64,000 bases of DNA from Sipunculus nudus (lineage: Eukaryota; Annelida; Sipuncula; Golfingiida; Sipunculidae): assembly GCA_026874595.1 (NCBI GenBank), contig CM049309.1, positions 10,193,076-10,257,075 on the forward strand, written 5' to 3'. Position 1 is the first letter of the stretch. The number at the start of each line of letters is the position of its first letter. Position numbers and translations under genes: made by a program. This document shows positions 1-10,366 of the stretch, one piece after another. The notes beneath the pieces are model-generated. The model searched no databases. It was not told the DNA's origin and saw nothing but the letters and a program-made list of their open reading frames with translations.

Positions 1-367
1 GGCGTCCATATTTGAATTCCGACAAGTCTGTAATTCGACAGGTCTGGAGCCCTTATATGTACCAATCATCCCTGTGAATTTGGGAAAGCTGCAGTATGTT
101 GTTGTTGAGTTATCACGTGCGAAAGAAAATCAGCAATTTGGCTGTGGCGTCCATATTTGAATTCCGACAAGTCTGTAATTTGATAGGTCTGGAGCCCTTA
201 TAGGTACCAATCATCCCTGTGAATTTGGGAAAGCTGCAGTATGTTGTTGTTGAGTTATCGCGTGCGAAAGAAAGTGTCACTGACAGAAAGACAAAAGGAC
301 AGAAGGACGGGAGGACGGACTGACACGGTGATCACTATTGGGCACGGCTTGTCAAGCGGGCCCTAAC
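1..367 (+). mobile_element. 3' part of a tandem-bodied repeat element (family C type), cut by the left edge
   Basis: Two direct copies of a 145-bp unit start at 1 and 146 (both begin GGCGTCCATATTTGAATTCC) and are followed by a GACGGA/GACAGA-rich tract (about 280-325). The right end is a hairpin at 338-365 with a GGGC/GCCC outer stem, a bulged A at 344 and a GCTT/AAGC inner stem, ending CCCTAA. The same terminal design, with partly different stem bases, closes the element at 61,116-62,398. The 5' end lies outside the window. No coding potential is seen. The class is inferred; see the findings on terminal hairpins. Confidence 0.6.
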
Positions 368-1378
368 TATATGAGATAAGTGATTCAGCACTTTTCAGTT
401 AGGCTATGATTCCAGATAAACCATGTGACCTAGAAAGCTGAAACCTTCACAGTCATATACATGCATTAGCAATGTAGGAGTGCAGTGGCAAGTCTGGCAG
501 CGATATCTTTAACAGTTTTTGAATAATATGCAAATTACCAAAATGTTACGTCAGCTTTTCAGCTCATCTGAGAAAACTCAAGAAGGAAGGACAAAATTTC
601 ATTTGTTTTACAGAACTATTGTTCCTTTCAAACAATTACAGGTAGATAAAACCTAACTGGGAGATTAGGAGGAGGGGAATGGGGTGGACCGGAGGGCGGG
701 GGGGGGGGGGGGCGGGTAGGTGGAGATTTATAACTGTCCCATGACAGTTACAGAAGTCTAGTTATATTTATTACTTTGTATTGTCCTTATGATCATCCTA
801 CCATCAGTGCTTCTTTTCCAGATCACCTGTATATAATGGTATTTTTTATGTTATTTCTAACACTATATGGCCACTGGAATGATAGAGAAAGATTATAAAC
901 TGAAGGATCCCTGAGGGCAGTGAGTAGGGGCACTCTATAATCATCCTTGCATATTAATACTGTAGCCTACGAGGGAGTCGACATTGATGAATCAATCACA
1001 CCGCAGGTAATGATTAAATCACTACCTCTGGTCACGCTCACAGTGCCTGTATATTAATCTAAAGGATACAGCATGATTAAACCACTCTTATCCACACCTA
1101 CCAAGTCACGCATCTATTCAGTGGTGTAAAAGTCCATAATGACCAGAACGCTAATGTCCCTGTATTATAATACAGAAAATGTCCTCCAGGTGGTGCTGCT
1201 TGCTGAATAAAGATGAAGATGTTTACTAATGAGTTTCCTGAACTTAGAACTCTATTTGCCTTGAGGTAAATGCATTTGGCCCTGGAGTGGAATTTTCTAG
1301 GCTTAAACTGTGACAGCACAATGGCCAGTAATAGAATTTCCAATATTGTCTAACATATATCAAATGATTAATATATAA
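368..1378. other. Unassigned AT-rich sequence with one oligo-G tract
   Basis: I see no supported gene. A G-rich stretch near 660-720 contains a run of 14 G at about 699-712. The only open frame of note (1098-1343, minus) starts from TTG, shows no recognisable domain and is probably chance. Confidence 0.5.
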
Positions 1379-4310
1379 AACAAGGGACCCATGGGTCACT
1401 GTGCTCAGCTGAAGTTGACCTTGAAGGTAAAATCTAAAATAATATCAAATGGAGATAAAGTGTAAGAGGAAGAGGTAATATAGGCCATGGTTGGTTTATA
1501 TGATTGGTTTATATTGATGAGCAAGAAATTGTTGCAAATAATATTTTGTGACTTGCCAATGTGTTTCCTAATGTTGAAACTGAAGCATGTGAGCAGTTTG
1601 TGAACAAATGATCTGTACTATTACCATGATCATTAGTTGGCTTTTTGATTAACTGTGACATTTCAGAAGTTTACACATTTGTTCAACTGAATCTATTTTT
1701 TCTTTGTATAATATATTATTAAATATATATGTATTTTTTTATCAAATGTTCACAGTTGAAATGTAATGAAATGCATACACAGCAAACAAAGCCTGATCTA
1801 CAATTCTATTTTTTTATTATAAGTTCATATTTCTATACATTTTCAATATAACATTTATATCTGAATATAAAAATTGATTCATAATTCTCAATTGCATCAT
1901 CATAAATCTCAATCTTGTCAGATAACACCACATCATGCATACAAATGTTTATTTATTTTTTACCACAAAAATGTATCTTTTAAACTGCAAAACAATAAAT
2001 ATCTAAAAATAATACTTGATTTAGATTTCTCAATTTTAAATTGTGTCTTTATTTATCCATAATATGCTTCATATCTTATAAATTTAAGTATACTGATGGG
2101 TTTAATTATATTTGTTAAAAATCATCTAAAAGAAAATTGATTTCTTTAAAAATGCTACATTAACATACTACATGGTATCTTCTGGATTACACCTTGAATT
2201 ACTTTTTCAAGGAAGGTTTTTGTATATTGGAGTGGAAACAGCATTACAATTAAGGAGATACAGTGAAAACAATAACAACTAGAATACGGGTAGTCGACAA
2301 GTGACTACATGTATCCGCCTAAATCAGAGTGGAACGGGTGAAGTGAGGCATGGATTGAGTGGCAAGGGGAAATAGAGTGAAGTGTTGCATATTAGCATGG
2401 ATGTCTGCAGCTGAAATGTGTATGTAGGTTGCGCCACCGACCACAGATCCAGAAAGCTGTCCAAGTTGTATACATATGCAAAATTTGAGGCAAAAGGTCA
2501 AACCACTACATGTTTATGAGTGATTTTATCCCGCAGCAGACAAACAGCAGGTGGCGCCACCAATTTTGTGTATGATTACGAGCTATGTGAGATCTATACA
2601 CATGCAAAATTTCAGGGGGATATGTCCAACCAGATATAAGCCTGCATGTCTGCAACGTTAACATAAATGTAGGTGGCGCCACCTGCCAAAAAACTGAGAA
2701 AGCTATCCAAGATGTATAAACACACAAAATTTTTTGGCAGATAAGTCAAAACACTACAGAGATAAGAGTGATTTTTGCCCACGGCAGACAAACAGACAGA
2801 CACTGTGCAAAAATGGTTGCAGGTGGCCCCTCCAGTTTTGTGTATGATAAAGAGCTATGTGAGATCTATACACATGCAACATTTTGGCCCAATCGGTCGA
2901 ACGGTTTCCGAGATATGAGACTGGATGTCTGCAGTGTAAACTAGAATGTAGGTGGCGCCACCTGTCATAAAATCAAGAAAGCTATCCAGGATGTATAAAA
3001 CTGCAAAATTTTAGGCAGATATGTCAAACCACTGCCGAGATGAGTGATATTATCCCTCGGCAGACAAATGAGATGGACAGTGTGCAAAAATGGTTGCAGG
3101 TGGTGCCACCAGATTTGCATATGATAAAGAGCTATGTGAGATATATATACATGCAAAATTTTGGCCAAATCAGTCAAACCGTTCCCGAGATATGAGCTTG
3201 GATGTTTGCAGCATGAAAGTGAATGTAGTTGGCACCACCTGTCATAAAACCAAGAAAGCTATCTAGGATGTATATGCATGCCGAATTTCAGGTGAATAAG
3301 TCAAACCACTGCAGAGATATGAGTGATTTTAACCCAAAGCAGACAAACAGATGGACAATGTGCAAACATGGTTGCAGGTGGCGCCACCATTTTTTGTGTA
3401 TGTTATAAAGCTATCCAAGGGCTACATTTGTACAAATTTTTTTACTGATCGGTCAAACGGTTCCAGAGATATGTGGGTTTATGTATGGAAATAGACGCAC
3501 AAATGGACGCTGGGCAGAGAGGAAAGGTCTGAGGTCAAAACAAAATCGGGGCGCAGCAGTTCACATGTCACCCGAACATAATCCCGGGTTTTGTAAAATT
3601 CCGCCCAGCAGTTACAGAGGAGTTCTCCGGAAACCTATGTGGCGGCGGCGTGCAACTGAAAACATAGTATCCGCAAAACTCTGAAAATTAAATCAATGGT
3701 ACTTACAGGAAAAAAATGTGCAATGGTAAAATGTGGGCAAAATTTAAGTAACTGATTTTATTTTAATGCTAATAAAAAATTTACAAATTTCAGATCTAAT
3801 TTTGGGTAAACAATTGCATCTCAGTTAAACACAGATATATACTTTGGAAAATAGACTCTAGTTTCAAAATTTTTCATGTTAAAGGAGTAATTTTTTTCCT
3901 GATATTTTTACAAAGTCCATTATTTTCTGTCCCATAACTTAAAGAAATTATACTTAAAAGACTTAATCTCTGGCATGTACATAGGAACTATATATAGAGG
4001 AATATTTATGGTAAATATGGGGAAAAACAGATGAGCAGGTTTGATATTAGGCAGTCCTGAAGTGTGAAAATAGGTTTTTAATAGAAAAAGGTTTTTCCTT
4101 AATTTCTCAAAGGAGAGAAGTTGCAAAGACCCAGTTTTCAGCTTGGTAGGAGACCTTGGGGACATCTAACATAGTGCTGAATTTTGGATTCCTAGGTCTT
4201 ACGGTTTCAAAACGTGCCACATCTATGGACCGACGGACAGACAGACGGATGGACGACGGACAATGGACCACCACTATAGCTCAGATGACTTTTAGTCAGC
4301 TGAGCTAAAA
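1379..4310 (+). mobile_element. Family A non-autonomous element, copy 1, interrupted by a nested element
   Basis: The left end carries the palindrome GACCCATGGGTC (1386-1397) followed by GCTCAGCTGA (1403-1412). The right end has a GACGGA/GACAGA-rich tract (4227-4262) and a strong hairpin at 4277-4307: 13 of 14 positions pair, loop TTT, one A/G mismatch at 4285/4299, ending GAGCTAAAA. The 5' GCTCAGCTGA is complementary to TCAGCTGAGC in the 3' arm. Positions 1379-2277 match 63,063-64,000 in the same orientation, which supports the left boundary. The body is AT-rich and non-coding. A second element (2278 to about 3690) is inserted in it. HINE/Helentron-like status is inference. Confidence 0.6.
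2278..3690 (+). mobile_element. GGTGGCGCCACC-type tandem-bodied element nested in family A copy 1
   Basis: It begins ACTAGAATACGGG and then has a hairpin, GTAGTCG-ACAAG-TGACTAC, with one G-T wobble. The same start is found at 50,863. The body is a degenerate array of roughly 270-300 bp units, each with one or two copies of the near-palindrome GGTGGCGCCACC and conserved phrases such as AAGAAAGCTATC and TCAAACCACTG. The tail near 3480-3690 (GACGCACAAATGGACGCTGG, GAGTTCTCCGGAA, ACATAGTATCCGCAAAACT) matches the tail of the 50.9-kb copy at 52,670-52,860. Family A sequence lies on both sides, so this is the younger insertion. The small frames inside are shadows of the repeat. Confidence 0.65.
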
Positions 4311-4960
4311 GTAAATATATCAGGACCCAATCAGCAAAAATAAAAGAAGAAATTCTACTACCGCCCGAAAAGAGGTTAGTCAAACAAATCTGGTAATTAT
4401 CTAACAGCAAAATACTGCTCTCCCTTGTCTCGATTCCATATGATTGATTCAAAAAGAAATATAACTGAACAGATGTACAGTCTGGTTACATTTTAGTGAT
4501 GACCTTAGCTGATGATTTTGAACTAAATGCATTTGAGGATTCATAGAGATGACGTCACACTGGTATTTCTTTATCCCACTTTTGTTTATCACACATACAT
4601 CCCTTCTTCAATATTAAATGGATAAACACAGATATGGCCACTTAAAATTATGCCATTGTTTTTGCTGTTTTGCCTCGCAAAGTAAATATATTTATTTAAT
4701 TCTTATTATAATCATCATAAATTGCCACATTGCCTTTTTTGATGAAACCTAATGTATCTGAAAAAAAAAAAATAAATTTGGAAGAAATATTGCGAAAAAT
4801 TAGGTGGACACAGATGTTAATAAGGCCTACAGGCCTAATGCGAACCTGTGCATTGGGAAATACACTAGGTATAATGCTTCAATGCTCGACCATTATTTTT
4901 CATGTATATGAACAATGCAAGTACTAAACATTTTGAATAAGAAACAATTACACAAACATC
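4311..4960. other. Unassigned AT-rich sequence
   Basis: I see no recognisable gene or repeat. A run of 11 A at about 4761 precedes AATAAATTTG, but no flanking duplication shows that it is a retroposed tail. Confidence 0.4.
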
Positions 4961-5345
4961 ACTGCTGAAATTCTGGCATGGGTGCACACAACACAAAAAC
5001 GATTGTAGCTGGCACCACCAGTCTTGTATACAACTAAGCTATCAGAGATATACACATATGCCAAATTTCAGACTGATATATCAAACCCCTCCTGAGAAAT
5101 AAGCAGGGACACACATTGTGCAAAAATTATTGTAGATGGCACCACCAGTCTTGTATACGACAAAGCTATTCGATATGTACAAATATGCCCAATTTCAGGC
5201 TGATATATCAAATTTCTCTGTAGAAATAAGCAGGCACATACACTGTGCAAAAGTCAATGTACGTGGCACAACCTGTCTTGTAAATGAGAATACCATCAAA
5301 GATGCATAGACAGGTCAAAATATCAGTCCAATACATCAAACTTCC
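4961..5345 (+). repeat. Degenerate three-unit tandem repeat related to the GGTGGCGCCACC family
   Basis: Three units of about 117 bp begin near 5015, 5132 and 5248 with variants of GTAGCTGGCACCACCAGTCT. Each continues with a CTTGTATA-like phrase, a short ATGCCAAATTTCAG-like phrase and TATCAAAC. The wording parallels the 2.3-kb and 50.9-kb elements, but no element ends are visible, so this looks like an old fragment. Confidence 0.5.
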
Positions 5346-5434
5346 TCAGAGTTTGATGCACTGGGCTGACAAGGCTTAGGTGAGTAAGGCAGTTGCCCCC
5401 GAGTGACCTGTGACAGATTGCTGCCTCAAGCTAC

Positions 5435-5695
5435 TGCACTGAGTGAATTCTTGACCTGCAACCTGGCTAGACTGAGTGAACTTTTGATCTGTACCTGGCT
5501 GCACTGAGTGAACTCTTGACCTGTTGCATAATCTGACAAAGTTGGCAGTCTGCCAAAGCTATAAATAGATTTCGGCTGATCTTTGGTGCCAAATATGATC
5601 CAGTGAGCAGTCTGCCAAAGCTATAAATAGAATGCAGCTACTGCACTGAGTGAACTCTTGACCTATACCTGGCTGCACTTCTTCTACGCTCTTTA
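5435..5695 (+). repeat. Short local tandem repeats around CACTGAGTGAACTCTTGACC
   Basis: Four imperfect copies of a CACTGAGTGAACTCTTGACC phrase occur between 5435 and 5665. Two copies of GCAGTCTGCCAAAGC followed by TATAAATAGA lie among them (about 5541-5572 and 5608-5632). TATAAATAGA resembles a TATA box but is repeated with its surroundings, so I do not call a promoter. Confidence 0.45.
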
Positions 5696-5739
5696 CACAG
5701 CGCTTTACCAATAGGCCAACAACCTATATGGTAAGTGCT

Positions 5740-6095
5740 GTTTGTTATGACCTTGTATCCTGAATCTCTACACCAGACATGAGCACTGTATTTTGGTCCA
5801 ATCAGATGAGACCATGTGCTGTAAGACAAAACAGTTTACCAGACAAGCGAGGAATACACGAAGCCAATTTTGTTCATTTTGTTTTGAGTGACAGCTCATC
5901 ACCCCGGCAACTGTTTCAGCAGGCCACAGGCTCAGAGAGAATTGCCCAACCCGTTGTTTCTGGGCGGAGCCTGATGCCTGTTGAGTGTTTGTTGACTTGC
6001 ATTTGGTTGGCTGATAGTCACATCAGCAGTTTTTTTTCAGCAGACAGGTCCATGTACACCACCTGGTGATTAAGTGCATCATAAACGGTCAAAGC
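5740..6095. other. GC-richer patch with CCAAT and GC-box-like motifs
   Basis: This stretch is less AT-rich than its surroundings and contains GTCCAATCAGATG (about 5796) and a GGGCGGAGCC motif (about 5962). A 96-codon ATG frame on the plus strand (5779-6069) has no recognisable domain and no convincing splice signals. It could be an old promoter or exon, or simply repeat-derived. I cannot decide. Confidence 0.2.
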
Positions 6096-6146
6096 AGGCA
6101 GCGGGAATTCAGTAGCTTCTTTAGAAGCGCTGGATTTCCGCTGCCT
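6096..6146. repeat. Near-perfect 51-nt hairpin
   Basis: Positions 6096-6120 pair with 6123-6146 as 24 base pairs (three of them G-T) with only A6114 bulged and a TT tip. The outer nine pairs are AGGCAGCGG/CCGCTGCCT. Pairing stops abruptly on both sides. It could be a foldback remnant or a structured RNA. At 51 nt with a tiny loop it is short for an animal microRNA precursor. Confidence 0.6.
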
Positions 6147-6149
6147 CAG

Positions 6150-7017
6150 GAGGGTACACTTCTTCCAATCCTGGCACTGTACCAAAACTATTTATAGAGC
6201 TGACATCATCTTGGCTAATGGCCAACATAAAGACACTGGCAATCTCCCAATGGTTAACCAAGTGCTGCCATCTGAACACAAAAGTGGTCCCTACTTGAAA
6301 TAACTTTGAAATTTATTTTCCCAATACAAAATACTTTTCAGCTGACTTATTATAAAAAAGAAATCAGGAATATATGTAAAATTATTACGAATGCATAGTG
6401 AATGCAAAATTAAAATACAGATATATCTCATTGATGGCAAATTTTTAATTAAGTTGAGTAGGGATACCATTAATTTATAATCCAAATACAGAGGTCTTTA
6501 TATAGCCACAGAGAGCTGAAAATCAATGATTGTAACGCTGCCTGGTATGATGAATAACTTAAATCATAAATCTAAATTTTTTAAAAGCTTTCAAAAAAAC
6601 TTTCTTGTCAATATTAACCACAGATAACCTGAAATCTGAATGTCTAGTGGCATGATGTAATAGATGCTGATAAACTGGTGCCAGGCTAGATGTAACAGCA
6701 TCACACAGCTAACATATATGGTAAAATGACTCAATTCAATCTCCATAATTCAGCCAAAAATCATTCATGTGGAACAATTAATGACAATTATTATAAGAAT
6801 TATTGTAGGAATTATTCTTGTAAAATATTTAACAAACTGTTACCCTTTAGCAAATATTATAGGTAAATTTTATATAATTTACTGTGTAAACTTTAAATAT
6901 TTCTTCTTGTAGTAGGTCATTGGTGATTATTAGTCATGTCAAAGAATATTTAGGTGATATTATATGTGAATTTTTGTATATTTTGTGTTTAATCCTTGCA
7001 TGCATTATTACCTTTGA
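6150..7017. other. Unassigned AT-rich sequence
   Basis: Nothing recognisable is seen apart from general AT richness. The short minus-strand frame at 6291-6485 has no domain. Confidence 0.4.
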
Positions 7018-7215
7018 TATTATTTTTACTATTAATATTATTATTAATATTATTATTACAGATATTATTATTTTTAACATTATTATTATTATCATTATTA
7101 TTATTACCATTATTATTTTTATTAAAACTATAATTATTATTTTTAGTATTATTATTATTAATTTAACTGTAATAATGATAATTGTTATTGTTATTATTAT
7201 TATCATTATTATCAA
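7018..7215. repeat. Imperfect ATT/TTA trinucleotide microsatellite
   Basis: The stretch is built almost entirely of ATT with occasional C, G or A interruptions. It creates matching 100-codon open frames on both strands made of Ile/Leu/Val, which are artefacts of the microsatellite. Confidence 0.85.
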
Positions 7216-7557
7216 TATTAAGAGCAGTAACTGCATTTGAAATAAGGGCTGTCAACATGAATACCAATAGGAAAGGTTCCCCGTGATCATGACACATCTA
7301 ATATCCCTCTCATCTCTTGTGTGATCTGTGGATCATCTGCTGAGCCAAATGCCAATGGCTGAATCCATCAAGCCAGCACAAATATTTAGGTATTCAGAGA
7401 ATCCATCTGGAAGTGAATAGCTATTGAATTGGAAATGCAAATAATGATCTGAGTGACTTTCCTATTCAAGCTAATAATGGTGCCATGTTTACAATGACAG
7501 CATGTTAAATTCTAACTTCCCTGATGAAGTTATTTATTTCTTTATTTTTAAAGAATA

Positions 7558-7602
7558 GGTCCATGGCCTGTTAATAGCACTACCTATTGAATGGGTATGC
7601 AT
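7558..7602 (+). repeat. Solitary relative of the 34-bp satellite unit
   Basis: GGTCCATGGCCTGTT (7558-7572) followed by CTATTGAATG resembles the first unit of the large array at 38.49 kb. The resemblance extends to the bases on its left (AAAGAATA here, AAAGGATT at the array edge). A third relative, CATGGCCTGTTAGTGGT, lies at 9283 after AAAGATAGG. This looks like part of a dispersed element from which the satellite may have grown. Confidence 0.45.
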
Positions 7603-7792
7603 GAAACAATAAGATATTAGCATGTATGTAATTATTTAGCCATTCAGCTTAAATATGCATGGGGCTTGGAAAAATCTAGAAGTCATAACCTGTGTTTGGA
7701 ACACTGAAGTGAGACTCTTTAATTTCAATCGAGATTTCAGCATTTTGCCTTTGAGTTTCTGGTGGGTATAAATGCACTTAAACTTCTACTAA

Positions 7793-8160
7793 AATGCCTT
7801 CTAGTCTAATGCCTTTTGGTCCAATGCCTTCTAGTTCCATGCCTTCTTGTGGAATGCCTTCCAGTTCAATGCCTCTTTGTCCAATATTATATTTAATATT
7901 ATGCCTTCCAGTCAATACCTTCAAGTCTATTGCTTTCCAGTCCATTGCTTTCCAGTCAAATGCTTCAAAGTCCTATGTCTTCTAGTCCAATGCCTTCTAG
8001 TCCAGTGCCTTCTGTTCCAACACCTTTAGTCCAATGCCTTCCAGTCTGATGCCTTCTAGCCAAATGCCTTCCAGCCCAACACCTTCTATTCCAATGCCTT
8101 CCAGTCAAATGCTTTCCATCTTATGCTTTCTATTCCAATGCCTTGATTGCCTTCTTGTCC
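7793..8160 (+). repeat. 15-bp minisatellite, core ATGCCTTCTAGTCCA
   Basis: About 24 imperfect copies lie head to tail, with small indels and one AT-rich interruption at about 7885. Because 15 is divisible by three, the array gives short open frames (for example a MPSSS-like frame from 7794) that I treat as artefacts. Confidence 0.85.
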
Positions 8161-8324
8161 TATACACAGTAAAATGAACTTGCATTTGGCGCAATCAGTG
8201 GCATGAAAGAAAACATAAACATAGCAACCCCCACTATTACATAAATTAAAATGGCAACCAAAGGTAAAATATTTGATGCATAACAAGTACATTTTCCTTC
8301 TTTAACTGCATGTTTTCAAACCAA

Positions 8325-8430
8325 ATACTGTAGTTCGGTTTATATTTGCGGGGTTAAATTTTGTGATTATTACTCTTTCGCGAATATAGCGAATTTGAAA
8401 CCCTCGCTAAAAGAAAGGCAACCACAGTAT
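8325..8430. mobile_element. Short MITE with ATACTGTRGTT ends
   Basis: The left end ATACTGTAGTT (8325-8335) is the inverted match, with one change, of the right end AACCACAGTAT (8420-8430). The interior holds CG-bearing phrases (CTTTCGCGAA, ATAGCGAA) that are unusual in this AT-rich DNA, and a GAAACCCTCGC phrase. Diverged relatives occur at about 25,165-25,262 and 48,480-48,590, both ending in an ACCTCAGTA phrase. Confidence 0.55.
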
Positions 8431-8439
8431 TGTATGTCT

Positions 8440-8968
8440 CGTTTTATAACTCACTGACACAACTGAGGTATTTATATTTTGTATCAGCAAAAATGAACTG
8501 ATAGTGGAAGATATAATACAACTAAATCCCTTTAAGACAAGAACATTTTCCCAATATTATTTTGATACTAGAAGGATCTGCTCATCAATGTAATAGGAAG
8601 GTAATAGGAGATTGTACCCTTCTTAAAGAAACCACATGCACTGATACATAAGATTACTGACAGAACATACCATTTCAACTGAACATCATAAAAATGTACT
8701 GAATTCATGTCAATGTCTGTCTGTTCACCTAGAACACTGTTGTATGGAAATTGATTTGTTTCAAATTGAAAAGTTTGTCTACAGATGACAAGTTTGACAC
8801 TTATTAGGACATTTTACCTGTCAGGTTTAACTGTTTTCTGGTTGGCAAATTGACACTTTACATTATTGCTACTGTTCTACATACTAAAAGCTCAATCAAT
8901 GCATTAAGACAAATGTGATCAAAGCTTCAATGTGAATTAAGTGTTCCAAATCTATGATATCCTCAAAT
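8440..8968. other. Unassigned AT-rich sequence
   Basis: I see no supported gene or repeat here. Confidence 0.4.
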
Positions 8969-9222
8969 CAGGGCTGGCTATACTGGGGTACGATCCCAAG
9001 GCAGGGGTTATACACTGCAGTCATCCGAGATCTAGTAATTGTAATCAGACCAATGAGAGCACAGTATTGCATTGTGCATCCAGGTCCAAATTTAAAACAT
9101 GCAACACCTGCTCTCATTGGTGTGATAACACTGTTTCTGGCAAAAAGCCAAGAATCAGACCAATGAGAGCAGATGTTGCATGGTAAATATTTGGAACTGG
9201 AGGACAATGTCTGATTACAATT
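8969..9222. mobile_element. Foldback element with hAT-like left end
   Basis: It starts CAGGGCTGGC (8969). Inside, AATTGTAATCAGAC (9037-9050) is perfectly repeated in inverted orientation at 9209-9222. A second inverted pair of about 30 bp centres on TGCTCTCATTGGTGTGAT (from about 9112) and ATCAGACCAATGAGAGCA (from about 9154). A related fragment at 24,290-24,392 ends GCCAGCCCTG, the inverse of the left end, so the family probably has CAGGGCTGGC terminal inverted repeats as in many hAT elements. The CCAAT motifs are part of the inverted repeat. Confidence 0.55.
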
Positions 9223-9654
9223 TAGAATTTCAGAAAATTTCTTTACAAATTATGACCATGTGTTTTTCTAAAGATAGGTATACATGGCCTGTTAGTGGTA
9301 TTGCAGCTAAAAAGTTTGTAAAAGCTCAAATTTGACAATTGTTAATTGTTTTAAAGTTGTTAACATTAAATCAGCTTAATTATCTAATGGACAGGTGGCT
9401 AGCAGATCAAAAGAGTATTTTAGCCTTAAAAAATGGACACATAGACCTAATTCTACACTGGCAGGAAACAACAGACACAAATCATCAAATGCAAAATGAC
9501 ATATAGCTAAAGTTTAGGAAGAAAAACATAACCTTACATGTTACTCTCATTGCAGTAGCAGTATTACAACTTTGAACAGTAATTCTACAAATGATCTAGC
9601 AGCGACCTATACATACCAGCTGTGATCAAGAGCGAACTAATTAGCTTGAACGGA

Positions 9655-9727
9655 AGTCAGACTCGTATTATAGTTGGAAGAGCTGTCAGACACACTTGTA
9701 TTATAGTTGGAGGAGCTGTCTGAAGGT
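9655..9727 (+). repeat. Two-copy tandem duplication, about 37 bp
   Basis: CGTATTATAGTTGGAAGAGC and TGTATTATAGTTGGAGGAGC occur one unit apart, each followed by TGTC. No function is seen. Confidence 0.6.
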
Positions 9728-9785
9728 ATACTAATCTCGCAAGTAAGTTAAAATGCCTTCAATAACATTTGCCAACTAGAATCAG

Positions 9786-10135
9786 CATTGTAATGAATGC
9801 AAGCCTCCAGCATGTGTGGGGGGGGGGGGGGGGGGGGGTGTCCCTATTGTGGGATGCTCCCCAAATGGTGTTGGCATTCACTGGGGTTCATTTGTGCATA
9901 AGTGACTGTAAATTTGTGAATATACTTGATGAAATTCCTGAATCAGGATCATGTGCCTGATCTACATCAAAACATGATTGATTTTTCATTGGCCTGTTCC
10001 CAAAATGCCCCTGAAAATTTCATGAGATTTGGTTCATTATTGTGCAAGTTAAACTGTGAAGAAACACACACATAAGCACACACATGAACGAGAATGAATG
10101 CATAACCTCCTTGAAAAGGCAACAAAAGCACAAGA
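9786..10135 (+). mobile_element. RTE-type LINE/SINE 3' region
   Basis: The order of phrases is AATGCAAGCCTCCAGCATG, an oligo-G run of 21 (about 9818-9838), TTGGCATTCACTGG, GGATCATG, TTTTCATTGGCCTGTTCCC, GAAAATTTCATGAGATTTGG, an AAACACACACATAAGC phrase and GAATGCATAACCTCCTTG. The final phrases match the typical 3' end of RTE/BovB-type elements in invertebrates. A homologous region lies at 58,530-58,920. No reverse transcriptase sequence is present, so this is a 5'-truncated LINE or a SINE borrowing an RTE tail. Confidence 0.6.
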
Positions 10136-10193
10136 TAATGCCCAAGTCACACCTGAGCCACATCAGGGCTCTGGCCAGGCTCTTGAAGAAATA

Positions 10194-10364
10194 CAGTGGA
10201 ACCCCACCTAGGGACCACCCCACAATTGCAACAACCCCCACAATTACGACCACTTTTCTTGGTCCTGAATATATATGTAACTTAGAATTTCACAAACACA
10301 ACCACCCCCTTATTATGACCACTTAGTCAGTCCCCAAGATGGTCATAATTATGGGATTCCACTG
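10194..10364. mobile_element. 171-bp pogo/Tc1-mariner-like MITE
   Basis: CAGTGGAACCCC (10,194) and GGGATTCCACTG (ending 10,364) are 12-bp terminal inverted repeats with one mismatch. TA flanks both ends (10,192-10,193 and 10,365-10,366), as expected of IS630-Tc1-mariner insertions. The interior has repeated GACCACC/ACAATT phrases and no open frame. It sits about 60 bp after the RTE-like tail. Confidence 0.75.
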
Positions 10365-10366
10365 TA

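Noticed and set aside
4741-4780. Second poly(A) retrocopy
   Set aside because: The A run is present but no flanking duplication and no upstream polyadenylation signal were found.
5541-5632. TATA boxes (TATAAATAGA twice)
   Set aside because: They sit inside a duplicated phrase of a local tandem repeat and no transcript structure follows.
6920-7240. 100-106-codon Ile-rich membrane proteins on both strands
   Set aside because: They are translations of an ATT microsatellite; both strands give the same composition.
7794-8029. MPSS-repeat protein
   Set aside because: It is a product of the 15-bp minisatellite, open in more than one frame and with indels.
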